A stretch of DNA of 64,000 nucleotides from Halomonas denitrificans (GTDB lineage: Bacteria; Pseudomonadota; Gammaproteobacteria; Xanthomonadales; Wenzhouxiangellaceae): NCBI GenBank assembly GCA_019800895.1, contig JAHVKF010000003.1:62001-126000 (forward strand), written 5' to 3'. A program made the translations under genes and the position numbers. Of this stretch, positions 26,153 to 36,864 are shown in pieces. Positions within the stretch are counted from its first letter, which is position 1; each line of letters begins with the position of its first letter. The notes under the pieces were generated by a model. It was not told the DNA's origin and did not search any database. It saw only the letters and a list, made by a program, of their open reading frames with translations.

Positions 26153-26209
26153 CGAGCGATTCCCTTACGTGCCAACGTCCAGACAATCTAGCACGCTGAA
26201 CGCTGAAGC

Positions 26210-28101
<1,892 letters not shown>

Positions 28102-28105
<4 letters not shown>

Positions 28106-29502
28106 TCGTCGCGGCCGGAGAGCATGTCCAGCAACTGGTCGATGCGCCGTGCCCGGCTGCCGCGTTGGTCGGCATCGGCATTGTTGAGCATCGAATCGCC
28201 CGGGCGGATCCGGGCCCGGGCGAGCAGGCCGCGCAGGGCCGCGATTCGCGATTCTTCCAGCTCGGCGAGGCCGGCTTCGACCGGCGAGGTGCTCGCATGG
28301 CCGCGCTGTTCGAGCGCTGCGATCAGGGCCAGCTGGCGTCCGGCCAGTTGCAGCAGCGCGGGGTCGTCGGCCTGCAGGCGCAGCGTGCCGCGGGCCTTGT
28401 CGAGCAGGTTGCGGCCCGGGATCCAGGCCGCGCCGAGCCCGCCGCCGATCAGCGCGCCGGTGACCGTGGCCGCGCCCAGCGACATGCCGCCGACGGCCAG
28501 GTCCAGCGCGGCCCCGGCCGCCGCGCCGGCCCCGGCCCCGGTGCCCGAGTGGCGGGCGCTGTCGGCCAGCAGGGCGGGGTCGAAGGGACTGGCGGTCCAG
28601 CGGCCGTCGTCGAGGGGGAGTTTCACCGCCAGGTAGATCGCGTCGTCGAAGCGATAGAGCGCCAGCAGTTCATCGACGCAACGCTGCTCGCGCGCCTCGA
28701 TCCGCTTCTTCAGCAGGTCGCGTCCGTTGCGGGCGGCGGGTGGGTCGTCGATCGGCACCTTGTGCTGGGCGCCGGCGGCATCGACCAGCAGTTCGGCAAC
28801 CGAACGCAGGGCCGCGGCGTGCTGCCACGCGGCCCGCTCGCGGCGCTCGTCGACCAGCGCCTCCAGCCCGCCGGCGCGGTCGTCCAGCAACGTGGCGAGC
28901 TTCTTCCACAGGCCGGCTTCGGCCTCGAGCGTGAATGCGACCGTGTCGAACTCGGCGATCGCATGGAGGTTGACGCGGGCCAGGGCTTCGCGCCATTCGT
29001 CGGCGCGGTTCGCCGTCGCACGGCCCGGCGCGCCGACGAAGTTCAGCACCGGCAGGATCGGCCGGGCGCACAGCGCGAGGACGGCCAGTTCGTCCTGGTA
29101 CTTGCCGAGGACCGGCTCGCGCGCGTCGACCACGAACAGTGCGGCGTCGCTGGCCAGCAGCTGCTCCAGGACCCGGCATTCCTGGTCGAAGCGGCGACGG
29201 GCCTCCGAATCATCCAGCAGTGCGCGGACGCGGTCCGGGCCGTCGTGACGGCCCGGGCCTGTCGCCTCGAGCGCATCGAACACGGCCCCGGCGTCCTCCA
29301 TGCCGGGAGTGTCGAACAGCTCGACCACGGTCCGACCGTCGACGGCCAGCGCGGCGCCCTCGACCTGGCGGGTGGTCGCCGCGGTCGGCGCGACCTCGCC
29401 GAAGGTCGCGTCACGGGTCAGCGTACGCAGCAGCGAGGTCTTGCCGGTGTTGGTATGGCCGACGACGGCCAGCGTCAGCGGCCTGGTAGATCGCTTGGTC
29501 AT
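28102..29502 (-). CDS. GTPase of the DUF3482 family
   Basis: A 466-residue protein. The N-terminal GTPase domain shows G1 G-H-T-N-T-G-K-T at 15-22 and G3 D-T-P-G-M. The central part is helical. A Gly/Ala-rich hydrophobic region at about 317-356 (G-T-G-A-G-A-G-A-A and onward) probably inserts in the membrane. The family is annotated only as DUF3482. It usually occurs next to a DUF2868 membrane protein, as here, which suggests the two work together. The gene is 1 bp from the DUF2868 stop and overlaps the ABC-F start by 4 bp. The function of the pair is unknown. Confidence 0.82.
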
Positions 29503-29503
29503 C

Positions 29504-30898
29504 TCAGTCGTCCCGCTCCGGGGCGTCGAGGCCGTAGTCGTCGGCCAGGCGAGCCCAGTCGGCGGCGCGGGCGTCGAGATCGTCGCCGCGCTCGCGCGCC
29601 TCGCGGGCTTCCACCAGCCGGATCGCCACCGGCGAAATCGCGTCGAGTTCGGCCAGCCAGGCGCCGGCGCCGCGGTCCGGGGTGCGCGCCATCGAGCACA
29701 GCACGACGACGGCTTCGGGCCGAGGCCGGCGCGTGCCGATCGCTTCGAGCAGCGTGCGCCGCGCGCGGCGGTCGTCGGCGGCGCCCAACCACTCGGCGTC
29801 GGGCACGAGCTCGGACTGGGCGGCGTGGTCGGTGTTCAGCTCCAGGCCGACGGCGACCCGTGGGCCGTTGCCGGGCGACGCGCGCGGAAGGGTGCGCTGG
29901 CTCAGGCGCGCCGGTGGCTTCGGCCCGACCCGGCCGGTCGACCCGCCATCGTCCGGGCGCAGCACGCCGGCCAGCGCGACGTAGCCCGGGCGCGACAGGT
30001 CCAGCGCGAGCCGCTGGCGCCGGTGGGCGACTAGGAAGCCGGCGGCCAGCAGCAGCCGCGGCAGCAGGCCGCCGAGCGCCAGCACGGCCAGCAGCACGCC
30101 GGCCCACGCGCCGCGGTCGGCCGGCGGCGAGCGGTCGATCAGCAGGGCCCGGATCGCTGCATCGTCGGGTGCGGTGATGCCGGGCCACAGGGCGGCGATG
30201 CGGCCCAGGCCGTCGACCACCGGCGCGAGGGTTTCCGTGCCGAGCAGCGTCGAGCCCCAGGCGAAATCGAAGCGAAGGCCGACGAAGGCCGCGGCGAGCA
30301 GCGCGATCGCGCCGGCCAGGTAGCCGGCCCAGAACAGGTGGGTCGCCGCACTGGCGATGCGCGCGCCGCCGGCGCGCCCGTAGTCGGCCAGGGCGGCGCC
30401 GATGGCCCGGCCGTGGCCGCTGGAATCGAAGCGCCGCGCCAGGCCCGCGATCGCGGCCCACAGGGCACGTCCCGGCAGCCCGCGGGCGGCCCGCTTCGGC
30501 CACGCCCAGACCACCAGCCACAGGGCCAGCAGCAGGGTCGGCAATCCGAGCAGCGTCAGCAGCGCCCACGACAGCTGGACCACGCCGTTGTCGAGCTGGG
30601 CGCGGGCGGCCAGGGCACCGAGCAGGCCGCCGAGCAGCGTCAGCAGCGCCAGCGTCCATCCGACGCCGGCCAGCGCACGGCCGACCGACGCCGCCAGGCG
30701 CTTGCCCTCGACATGCAGGCGGGCGCGCACCGCAATGCGCTCGACCAGCGTCCCGTCGGTCCGGGTCGCTCGCCGGGTCGCCGGGTCATCCAGGCTCGGG
30801 CGGCCTTCGCGCTCCTCGAGTCGGCGCAGCGCTTCGCACTGCAGCCAGTCGGCGGGGGACAGCGGCGGTTCGGGGCGGCTTGCGGTCATCGTGCGCAT
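29504..30898 (-). CDS. DUF2868 family membrane protein
   Basis: A protein of about 464 residues with four clear membrane segments. Two lie near the N-terminal third (around W-T-L-A-L-L-T-L-L-G and L-L-G-L-P-T-L-L-L-A-L-W) and two in the middle. The soluble C-terminal half ends with D-D-Y-G-L-D. The order with the DUF3482 GTPase immediately downstream matches the DUF2868/DUF3482 pair seen in other Proteobacteria. Start: ATG at 30898, with ATG at 30889 equally possible. It is divergent from ccoN; the FNR box at 30950 lies in the shared 127-bp gap, so FNR could affect this promoter too. Confidence 0.8.
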   Translation of the reverse strand: MRTMTASRPEPPLSPADWLQCEALRRLEEREGRPSLDDPATRRATRTDGTLVERIAVRARLHVEGKRLAASVGRALAGVGWTLALLTLLGGLLGALAARAQLDNGVVQLSWALLTLLGLPTLLLALWLVVWAWPKRAARGLPGRALWAAIAGLARRFDSSGHGRAIGAALADYGRAGGARIASAATHLFWAGYLAGAIALLAAAFVGLRFDFAWGSTLLGTETLAPVVDGLGRIAALWPGITAPDDAAIRALLIDRSPPADRGAWAGVLLAVLALGGLLPRLLLAAGFLVAHRRQRLALDLSRPGYVALAGVLRPDDGGSTGRVGPKPPARLSQRTLPRASPGNGPRVAVGLELNTDHAAQSELVPDAEWLGAADDRRARRTLLEAIGTRRPRPEAVVVLCSMARTPDRGAGAWLAELDAISPVAIRLVEAREARERGDDLDARAADWARLADDYGLDAPERDD

Positions 30899-30949
30899 GA
30901 TACCGGGGCGGGCCCGGTCCGGCGCTGCGCGGGCGCGCTCGGTGAAGAC

Positions 30950-30991
30950 TTGATCCGAATCAACTCTCCCGGCGAGGCCAGCCGCGAGAAT
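30950..30991 (+). promoter_or_regulatory. FNR-dependent promoter of ccoNOQP
   Basis: A perfect FNR/ANR palindrome, TTGATCCGAATCAA, occupies 30950-30963. Exactly 22 bp later comes GAGAAT (30986-30991), four of six matches to a -10. The box centre would then lie at about -41.5, the class II activator position. Confidence 0.88.
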
Positions 30992-31025
30992 GCCGCTCGA
31001 ACGCTGCCATCGGACTTTCGAACTC

Positions 31026-32447
31026 ATGGAACAAGCACCTACCTACAACGACCGGGTCATCACCCAGTTCGCGGTCATGACCGTGGTCTGGGGCATCGTC
31101 GGCATGGCCGTCGGGCTGCTGATCGCGGCCCAGCTGATCTGGCCCGACCTGACCTACGGCATCGAGTGGCTGAGCTACGGCCGGCTGCGTCCGCTCCACA
31201 CCAACGCGGTGATCTTCGCGTTCGGCGGTTCGGCGCTGTTCGCGACCAGCTATTACGTGGTCCAGCGCACCTGTCACGCACGGCTGTTCGGCGGCCCGCT
31301 GGTCGCGTTCACGTTCTGGGGCTGGCAGGCGGTCATCGTCGGCGCGGCCGTGACCCTGCCGCTGGGCATCACGATGGGCAAGGAATACGCCGAACTGGAG
31401 TGGCCGCTGGCGATCCTCGTGGCGATCGTCTGGGTGGCCTATGCGGTGGTGTTCTTCGGGACGATCGCGAAACGGCGGATCAAGCACATCTACGTGGCCA
31501 ACTGGTTCTACGGTGCGTTCATCCTGACCATCGCCGTGCTCCACATCGTCAACAATCTGTCGATCCCGGCCGGCCTGTGGAAGAGCTACCCGGTCTACGC
31601 CGGGGCGGTCGACGCGATGGTCCAGTGGTGGTACGGCCACAACGCGGTCGGCTTCTTCCTGACCGCCGGCTTTCTCGGCATGATGTACTACTTCGTGCCG
31701 CGCCAGGCCAATCGTCCGATCTACTCCTACCGACTTTCGATCGTGCACTTCTGGTCGCTGATCGCGATCTACATGTGGGCCGGCCCGCACCACCTCCACT
31801 ACACCTCGCTGCCGGACTGGGCGCAGACCCTCGGCATGGTGTTCTCGCTGATCCTGCTCGCGCCCAGCTGGGGCGGCATGATCAACGGGATCATGACCCT
31901 GTCGGGCGCCTGGTACAAGCTGCGCACGGACCCGATCCTCCGGTTCATGATCGTCGCGCTGTCGTTCTACGGCATGTCCACCTTCGAAGGTCCGATGATG
32001 TCGATCAAGACGGTCAATTCGCTGTCGCATTACACCGACTGGACGATCGGCCACGTGCACGCCGGTGCGCTTGGCTGGGTCGCGATGATCTCGATCGGCA
32101 GCCTGTACACCCTGTTTCCGCGCCTCTGGGGCGTGGAGAAGATGCACTCGATCAAGGCGATCGAGTGGCACTTCTGGACCTCGACGATCGGCACCGTGCT
32201 CTACATCACCGCGATGTGGGCGGCCGGCCTGATGCAGGGCCTGATGTGGCGGACCTTCAACGATGACGGCACGCTCACCTACACCTTCATCGAGGTGCTC
32301 AAGCGCACCGAGCCGTTCTACATGCTGCGCCTGCTCGGCGGCGTGGTCTTCCTGAGCGGCATGTTCTTCATGGTCTGGAACGTCTACAAGACCTGGCAGA
32401 ACGCGCCGAAGCGTGCGGAAGCCACCCCGATCCCGCAGCCGGCCTGA
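31026..32447 (+). CDS. ccoN: cbb3-type cytochrome c oxidase subunit I
   Basis: A 473-residue haem-copper oxidase subunit with about 12 membrane segments. Haem and copper ligands are in place: an early low-spin haem His in R-P-L-H-T-N-A-V, CuB ligands His205 (G-H-N-A-V-G-F) and His255/His256 (G-P-H-H-L-H-Y), and His343/His345 ([10 protein letters not shown]). It carries the oxygen-reducing, proton-pumping site of the high-affinity cbb3 enzyme in the inner membrane. ATG at 31026 fits the family N-terminus. The gene opens the ccoNOQP operon behind a perfect FNR box; ccoO starts 13 bp after its stop. Confidence 0.97.
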   Translation: MEQAPTYNDRVITQFAVMTVVWGIVGMAVGLLIAAQLIWPDLTYGIEWLSYGRLRPLHTNAVIFAFGGSALFATSYYVVQRTCHARLFGGPLVAFTFWGWQAVIVGAAVTLPLGITMGKEYAELEWPLAILVAIVWVAYAVVFFGTIAKRRIKHIYVANWFYGAFILTIAVLHIVNNLSIPAGLWKSYPVYAGAVDAMVQWWYGHNAVGFFLTAGFLGMMYYFVPRQANRPIYSYRLSIVHFWSLIAIYMWAGPHHLHYTSLPDWAQTLGMVFSLILLAPSWGGMINGIMTLSGAWYKLRTDPILRFMIVALSFYGMSTFEGPMMSIKTVNSLSHYTDWTIGHVHAGALGWVAMISIGSLYTLFPRLWGVEKMHSIKAIEWHFWTSTIGTVLYITAMWAAGLMQGLMWRTFNDDGTLTYTFIEVLKRTEPFYMLRLLGGVVFLSGMFFMVWNVYKTWQNAPKRAEATPIPQPA

Positions 32448-32460
32448 AGGAGACACGACC

Positions 32461-33108
32461 GTGGCAAAGATGAACCATGAAACGATCGAGAAGAACATCG
32501 GCCTGATGGCGGTCCTGGTGCTCGTCGTGATCAGCGTCGGTGGCCTGACCCAGATCATCCCGCTGATGTTCCGCGCGACCATCGTCGAACCGGCCGAGGG
32601 CGTCGAACCCTACAGCGCCATCGAACTGGCCGGTCGCGACGTCTACATCGCCGAGGGCTGCTACGGCTGCCACAGCCAGCAGATCCGTCCGTTCCGCTCC
32701 GAGACGGAGCGCTACGGCCATTACTCGGTGGCCGGCGAGTCGGTCTACGACCGGCCCTTCCAGTGGGGCTCGAAGCGGACCGGGCCGGACCTGGCCCGGG
32801 TCGGAGGAAAATATTCCGACGACTGGCACGAACTGCACCTCCTCGATCCCCGTGCCGTCGTGCCGGATTCGAACATGCCGGCCTATCCATGGCTGGCCGA
32901 GCGGCTCGTCGACCCGACCGAGATTCAGGCACGCATGCGCGCGTTGCGCAAGGTCGGCACGCCCTACACGGACGAGCAGATCGCCGCGGCCGCCGACGAC
33001 CTGATCGGCGTGACCGAACTCGACGCAACCATTGCCTACCTTCAGGGCCTCGGCACGGACTGGACCGGTCAGCGCGTGGCGTCGCAGGTGGCAGGAGGTT
33101 CGCAGTGA
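32461..33108 (+). CDS. ccoO: cbb3 oxidase subunit II (mono-haem cytochrome c)
   Basis: A 215-residue protein with an N-terminal membrane anchor (about 13-36) and one haem c site, C-Y-G-C-H at 67-71. A distal Met ligand is likely in P-D-S-N-M-P. The start is GTG at 32461, with AAGGAG at 32447-32452 placed 8 bases upstream; an in-frame ATG three codons later (M-N-H-E-T-I-E-K-N) matches the classic N-terminus and is the alternative. It passes electrons from CcoP to CcoN. Its stop overlaps the ccoQ start as GTGA. Confidence 0.96.
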   Translation: MAKMNHETIEKNIGLMAVLVLVVISVGGLTQIIPLMFRATIVEPAEGVEPYSAIELAGRDVYIAEGCYGCHSQQIRPFRSETERYGHYSVAGESVYDRPFQWGSKRTGPDLARVGGKYSDDWHELHLLDPRAVVPDSNMPAYPWLAERLVDPTEIQARMRALRKVGTPYTDEQIAAAADDLIGVTELDATIAYLQGLGTDWTGQRVASQVAGGSQ

Positions 33109-33290
33109 GCGGCGGCATCGTCACGCTGCTTTCGCTGCTCGGCTTCCTGGCGATCGTGGTCTGGGTGTTCGTGATCAAGCGCAAGGCCGACTTCGACGAA
33201 CAGGCCAACCTGCCGCTGGAAGACGCCGACAAGGACTCGGAAAGCACGAAGCGTCACGCCGAAACCAAGCACGGGGAGCACGAGTCATGA
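33105..33290 (+). CDS. ccoQ: cbb3 oxidase small subunit CcoQ
   Basis: A 61-residue protein with one membrane helix (about 5-23) and a charged tail (K-R-K-A-D-F-D-E-Q and onward), the normal CcoQ form. The start is GTG at 33105, overlapping the ccoO stop, with AGGAGG about 7 bases upstream. CcoQ stabilises the cbb3 complex. The stop overlaps the ccoP ATG by 4 bp. Confidence 0.9.
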   Translation: MSGGIVTLLSLLGFLAIVVWVFVIKRKADFDEQANLPLEDADKDSESTKRHAETKHGEHES

Positions 33291-34243
33291 GCACGTTCTG
33301 GCACTGGTACATCATCGTCCTGACGGTCGGCTCGCTGATCGTCACCGCCTGGTTCCTGGTCTGGTCGAGCAAGCTTCGCGTGCAATCGACGAAGGAAGAG
33401 GACGGTTCCGAGACCACCGGTCACGTGTGGGACGGCGATCTGCGCGAGTTGAACAACCCGCTGCCGCGCTGGTGGCTGGGCCTGTTCTGGATCACGATCG
33501 TGTTCTCGGTCGGCTACCTGATCCTGTACCCGGGCCTGGGCCGCTGGGACGGCGTGCTGGACTGGTCGCAGGAAAAGCAGTACCGGCAGGAGATGGAGAC
33601 GGCCCGTGAAGCCTTCGAAGCGCGCTTCGCCGAACTGGCCGCAATGGACCTGGAGCAGCTCGCGGTCAACGACCGTGCCGTGGAGATGGGTCGCAACCTC
33701 TACGCCCACAACTGCTCGACCTGCCACGGCTCCGATGCGCGCGGTGCCACGGGCTATCCGAACCTGGCCGACGATCACTGGATCTGGGGCAGCGCTCCGC
33801 AGCAGGTCTACCAGACCATCCTGGGCGGCCGCCGGGCGGCCATGCCGGCGTTCGGCGAAGCGCTCGGCGAGCAGGGCGTGACGCGCACCGCGGTCTATGT
33901 GCAGCAACTGGCCGGCAAGCCGGTCGATGCCGCCATGGCCGCGGCCGGGCGGCAGCAGTACCAGCAGGTCTGCGCGGCGTGTCACGGGGCCGAAGGGAAG
34001 GGCAATCCGGTGCTCGGCGCACCGGACCTGACCGCCGGCGTCTACACCTACGGCGGCGACCTGGACACGATCCGCGCGACGATCCGCAGCGGTCGCAACG
34101 GCGTGATGCCGGCCCAGGAGGGCCTGATCGGCGAGACCCGGACCCGTCTGGTCACCGCCTACATCCTGAGCATGCAGGACCGCTTCGCCGCCGAGTCGGC
34201 GGACGACGCGTCGGCCGAAGGCCAGAGGACCGAAGCGCCTTGA
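33287..34243 (+). CDS. ccoP: cbb3 oxidase subunit III (di-haem cytochrome c)
   Basis: A 318-residue protein with two N-terminal membrane segments (about 6-26 and 62-82). Two haem c sites follow, C-S-T-C-H at 143-147 and C-A-A-C-H at 229-233, each with a downstream Met (P-A-F and V-M-P-A-Q contexts). It receives electrons from the cytochrome bc1 complex or soluble cytochrome c. The Gly/Asp/Ala-rich C-terminus is not conserved. The gene overlaps ccoQ by 4 bp and the next small gene by 4 bp (TTGA). Confidence 0.96.
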   Translation: MSTFWHWYIIVLTVGSLIVTAWFLVWSSKLRVQSTKEEDGSETTGHVWDGDLRELNNPLPRWWLGLFWITIVFSVGYLILYPGLGRWDGVLDWSQEKQYRQEMETAREAFEARFAELAAMDLEQLAVNDRAVEMGRNLYAHNCSTCHGSDARGATGYPNLADDHWIWGSAPQQVYQTILGGRRAAMPAFGEALGEQGVTRTAVYVQQLAGKPVDAAMAAAGRQQYQQVCAACHGAEGKGNPVLGAPDLTAGVYTYGGDLDTIRATIRSGRNGVMPAQEGLIGETRTRLVTAYILSMQDRFAAESADDASAEGQRTEAP

Positions 34244-34605
34244 GCGGCGGCCCGCATCCGGCGCCGAGCGAGGCCACGACGCGACCGCGTTCCGATCGCG
34301 TCGAGCACCCGCCGCGTCCCCTGGCGCATCGCCTCGGGGCCATCCTGTGGCCGTCGTTCTTCGCCGCCGGGGTCGCCACCATGGTGCTGTTCGCCTTCGT
34401 CGACCCGCTCGAGCTGGCCGCGATCAGCGTGCCGGAGCTCGAGATCTCGCGCCAGGCGGGCTACACGATCGCCTTTCTCGGGTTCTGGCTCGGCTTCGCC
34501 TCGGCCTGCACCTTCACCTGGCTCCTCCTCCGCCCGCGGTCCAGGTTCCACTGTGCGAACCGCGGAGGCTCGTCGGCAAGGCAGGGGACAGGAAACCGCA
34601 GATGA
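34240..34605 (+). CDS. small two-helix membrane protein in the cco operon
   Basis: A 121-residue protein read from TTG at 34240, which overlaps the ccoP stop. It has two hydrophobic segments, at about 36-55 and 73-93, separated by D-P-L-E-L-A-A-I-S-V-P-E-L-E. I do not recognise a family. Position and coupling suggest a role in cbb3 assembly or stability. The last residues (about 103-121, rich in Arg/Gly/Ser) look non-native: the final codons lie inside the left arm of the inverted repeat at 34591. The original C-terminus may have been replaced by insertion. Confidence 0.6.
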   Translation: MSGGPHPAPSEATTRPRSDRVEHPPRPLAHRLGAILWPSFFAAGVATMVLFAFVDPLELAAISVPELEISRQAGYTIAFLGFWLGFASACTFTWLLLRPRSRFHCANRGGSSARQGTGNRR

Positions 34606-34802
34606 ACGCAGATCGACGCAGATGAAAAGCGAAAGTGCTTACGGCATCGGTCGAATGCTTCCTGAACGAGGCAGCATTCGATCGTGTGCAATGCAAGGGT
34701 CGGATCGGCCGATACGCTTCATTCGTCGTCATGGGTCGAATTCGACTGCGGTCGTGGTTTCTTGTTTCTGTCTGCGTTCATCTGCGTCCATCTGCGGTTC
34801 CG
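34591..34802. repeat. inverted-repeat element between the ccoP-linked gene and ccoG
   Basis: The left arm at 34591-34624 (AACCGCAGATGAACGCAGAT and onward) and the right arm at 34770-34802 are imperfect inverted copies of about 33 bases, built from CGCAGATGAA units. About 145 bases between them hold nothing recognisable. Such CGCAGATGAACGCAGAT intergenic units recur in many bacterial genomes. The element fills the 216-base gap before ccoG. Confidence 0.7.
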
Positions 34803-34821
34803 GCTTTGCGAGTGATCGAAC

Positions 34822-36213
34822 ATGACCAATCCGGGCTCGGACACCCCCGAGGAGCTGAAGCTCTACGTCAAGGCGCCGAAGGTGTATCCGCGCGAGACCG
34901 AGGGGCGGTTCTCGCGCCTGCGCGTGGTGGCGGCCTGGGTGCTGCTCGGCCTGTTCTACGTGCTGCCGTGGATCCACCTCGGCGACACGCAGATCGTGCT
35001 GTTCGACCTGCCCGCGCGCGAGTTCCACGTCTTCGGCCTGACCTTCTGGCCGCAGGACTTCTTCATGCTGGCCCTGCTGCTGGCCATGGCCGCGATCACG
35101 CTGTTCTTCTTCACGGCCCTGGCCGGGCGCCTGTGGTGCGGCTACGCCTGTCCGCAGACGGTCTGGACCGAGGTTTTTTTGTGGATGGAACGCACCGTCG
35201 AGGGGCCGCGGAACCGGCGGATGCGCCTGGACAAGGGGCCGTGGACGGCGGAGAAGGTGCGCAAGAAGGCGACCAAGCAGTTCCTCTACGTCATCTTTTC
35301 CCTGTGGACCGGCATCACCTTCGTCGGCTTCTTCACGCCGATCCGCGAACTGGTGCCGGCGCTGGCCACGTTCAGCGCCGGCGGCTGGGAAGTGTTCTGG
35401 ACCCTGTTCTACGGCTTCGCGACCTACGGCAATGCCGGCTATCTGCGCGAACAGGTCTGCAAGTACATGTGCCCGTACGCGCGCTTCCAGTCCGCGATGT
35501 TCGACGACGACAGCCTGATCATTTCCTACGACCGCGAACGCGGCGAGCCTCGCGGCAAGCGGCGCAAGGATGCCGATCGGGACGCGCTCGGGCTCGGCGA
35601 CTGCATCGAGTGCCAGGGCTGCGTCCAGGTCTGCCCGACGGGGATCGACATCCGCGACGGCCTGCAGATCGAGTGCATCGCTTGCGCGGCCTGCATCGAT
35701 GTCTGCGACCAGGTCATGGACAGGATGGGCTATCCGCGCGGTCTGATCCGGTACACGACGGAAAACGCGCTGACCGGCCGGCCTACGCGCATCCTGCGGC
35801 CGCGCATCTTCATCTACGCCGGGGTGCTGCTGGCCCTGACCACGCTGTTCGGCCTGGTGCTGACCGGTCGCGAGGCGATCCACGTCGACGTCCTGCGCGA
35901 CCGCACCGCGCTCTACCGGCTGGCCGGGCCCGAGATCGAGAACCCGTTCGCGCTGAAGATCACCAATCGCACCGAGCAGGTCCAGTCGCTGACGGTCTCG
36001 GCATCGGGCCTCGACGGTCTGCGCGTGGTCACGCCGGCCGGTTCGATCGAGGTGCCGCCGGGCGAGGTGGTCAACCGGCCGATGACGCTCGCGGTGCCGG
36101 CGGACCGGGTCGGTCCGGGCATGCGGGCCATCGAGGTCCGGCTGGCCGGGCAGGGCGAGGACGCGCCGGAGACGACGGCGGAGACCCGCTTCTTCGTGCC
36201 CTCGGGCCGCTGA
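34822..36213 (+). CDS. ccoG: cbb3 oxidase accessory ferredoxin-like protein CcoG/RdxA
   Basis: A 463-residue membrane protein with several helices, a FixG/CcoG layout. L-W-C-G-Y-A-C-P-Q-T gives a membrane-edge cysteine pair, and C-K-Y-M-C-P-Y-A-R follows. Two ferredoxin-type clusters are visible in C-I-E-C-Q-G-C-V-Q-V-C-P and C-I-A-C-A-A-C-I-D-V-C. A C-terminal Ig-like periplasmic domain follows the last helix. CcoG is a cupric reductase that supplies Cu(I) for CuB. It stands apart from the ccoNOQP genes by the inverted-repeat element and has no FNR box of its own, so it probably depends on readthrough. Confidence 0.95.
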   Translation: MTNPGSDTPEELKLYVKAPKVYPRETEGRFSRLRVVAAWVLLGLFYVLPWIHLGDTQIVLFDLPAREFHVFGLTFWPQDFFMLALLLAMAAITLFFFTALAGRLWCGYACPQTVWTEVFLWMERTVEGPRNRRMRLDKGPWTAEKVRKKATKQFLYVIFSLWTGITFVGFFTPIRELVPALATFSAGGWEVFWTLFYGFATYGNAGYLREQVCKYMCPYARFQSAMFDDDSLIISYDRERGEPRGKRRKDADRDALGLGDCIECQGCVQVCPTGIDIRDGLQIECIACAACIDVCDQVMDRMGYPRGLIRYTTENALTGRPTRILRPRIFIYAGVLLALTTLFGLVLTGREAIHVDVLRDRTALYRLAGPEIENPFALKITNRTEQVQSLTVSASGLDGLRVVTPAGSIEVPPGEVVNRPMTLAVPADRVGPGMRAIEVRLAGQGEDAPETTAETRFFVPSGR

Positions 36214-36243
36214 GGACGCGCAGTCCATCGCCAACGTGAAGCT

Positions 36244-36285
36244 TTGATCGGCATCAAGTCGGACGCCGCCCTCCCGAGGGATCAT
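36244..36285 (+). promoter_or_regulatory. FNR-dependent promoter of ccoHIS
   Basis: A perfect FNR palindrome, TTGATCGGCATCAA, lies at 36244-36257. GATCAT at 36280-36285 starts exactly 22 bp after it and matches the -10 consensus in four of six positions, repeating the class II geometry seen before ccoN. Confidence 0.85.
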
Positions 36286-36309
36286 GTCCGGACGACTGGA
36301 GAACACCGA

Positions 36310-36834
36310 ATGTCTTCCGAAACCCCGACCGCGCGAAGCGCTGAATCGTCCCCCTGGTACCGCCAGTTCTGGCCCTGGTTCATCCTGGCCATTCTCGGCT
36401 GGGGCGTCGTCTCGGCGTCGATCACCCTGGCCGTTGCGGTCCGCAACCCGCCCCACATGATGACCGGCGACTACGCTCGCCTGGGCAAGGCGCTGGTCGA
36501 CACGCACCAGCGGGCGGACCGTGCGGCGGCCCTGGGGCTGGTCGGCGAGCTGACGCTGGCCGCCGGCGAGGTCGCGGTGTCGCTGCCGGCCGAAGGCGCG
36601 GCCGCACTCGGCGATTCCCTGCTGCTCCTGGTCCAGCACCCCACCGACGCCGCCCGCGACCTGCAGGTCGTGCTCAGGCGCGCAGGCGAGGTGCGCTACG
36701 CCGCGCCGGCGAGGGACTGGCCGGCGCGTGGCCGGCTGATCGTCTCGAACCTCGACCAGGACTGGTGGATCTCGTCCGACTACCGCCTGGCCGGGGACGA
36801 GCTGGCGGTCCGCCTCGAGCCCGAGCGGCTGTAG
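36310..36834 (+). CDS. ccoH: cbb3 oxidase assembly protein CcoH/FixH
   Basis: A 174-residue FixH-family protein with one N-terminal membrane helix (about 20-42, W-P-W-F-I-L-A-I-L-G-W-G), followed by a periplasmic beta domain ending in the W-W-I-S-S-D-Y-R-L segment. ATG at 36310 has GGAG about 9 bases upstream; the ATG-free extension to 36244 would run through the FNR box and is rejected. It works with CcoI and CcoS in maturing the cbb3 oxidase. Confidence 0.92.
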   Translation: MSSETPTARSAESSPWYRQFWPWFILAILGWGVVSASITLAVAVRNPPHMMTGDYARLGKALVDTHQRADRAAALGLVGELTLAAGEVAVSLPAEGAAALGDSLLLLVQHPTDAARDLQVVLRRAGEVRYAAPARDWPARGRLIVSNLDQDWWISSDYRLAGDELAVRLEPERL

Positions 36835-36864
36835 CCCGGCCCGGATTCCGATGAGCGCGCCCCG

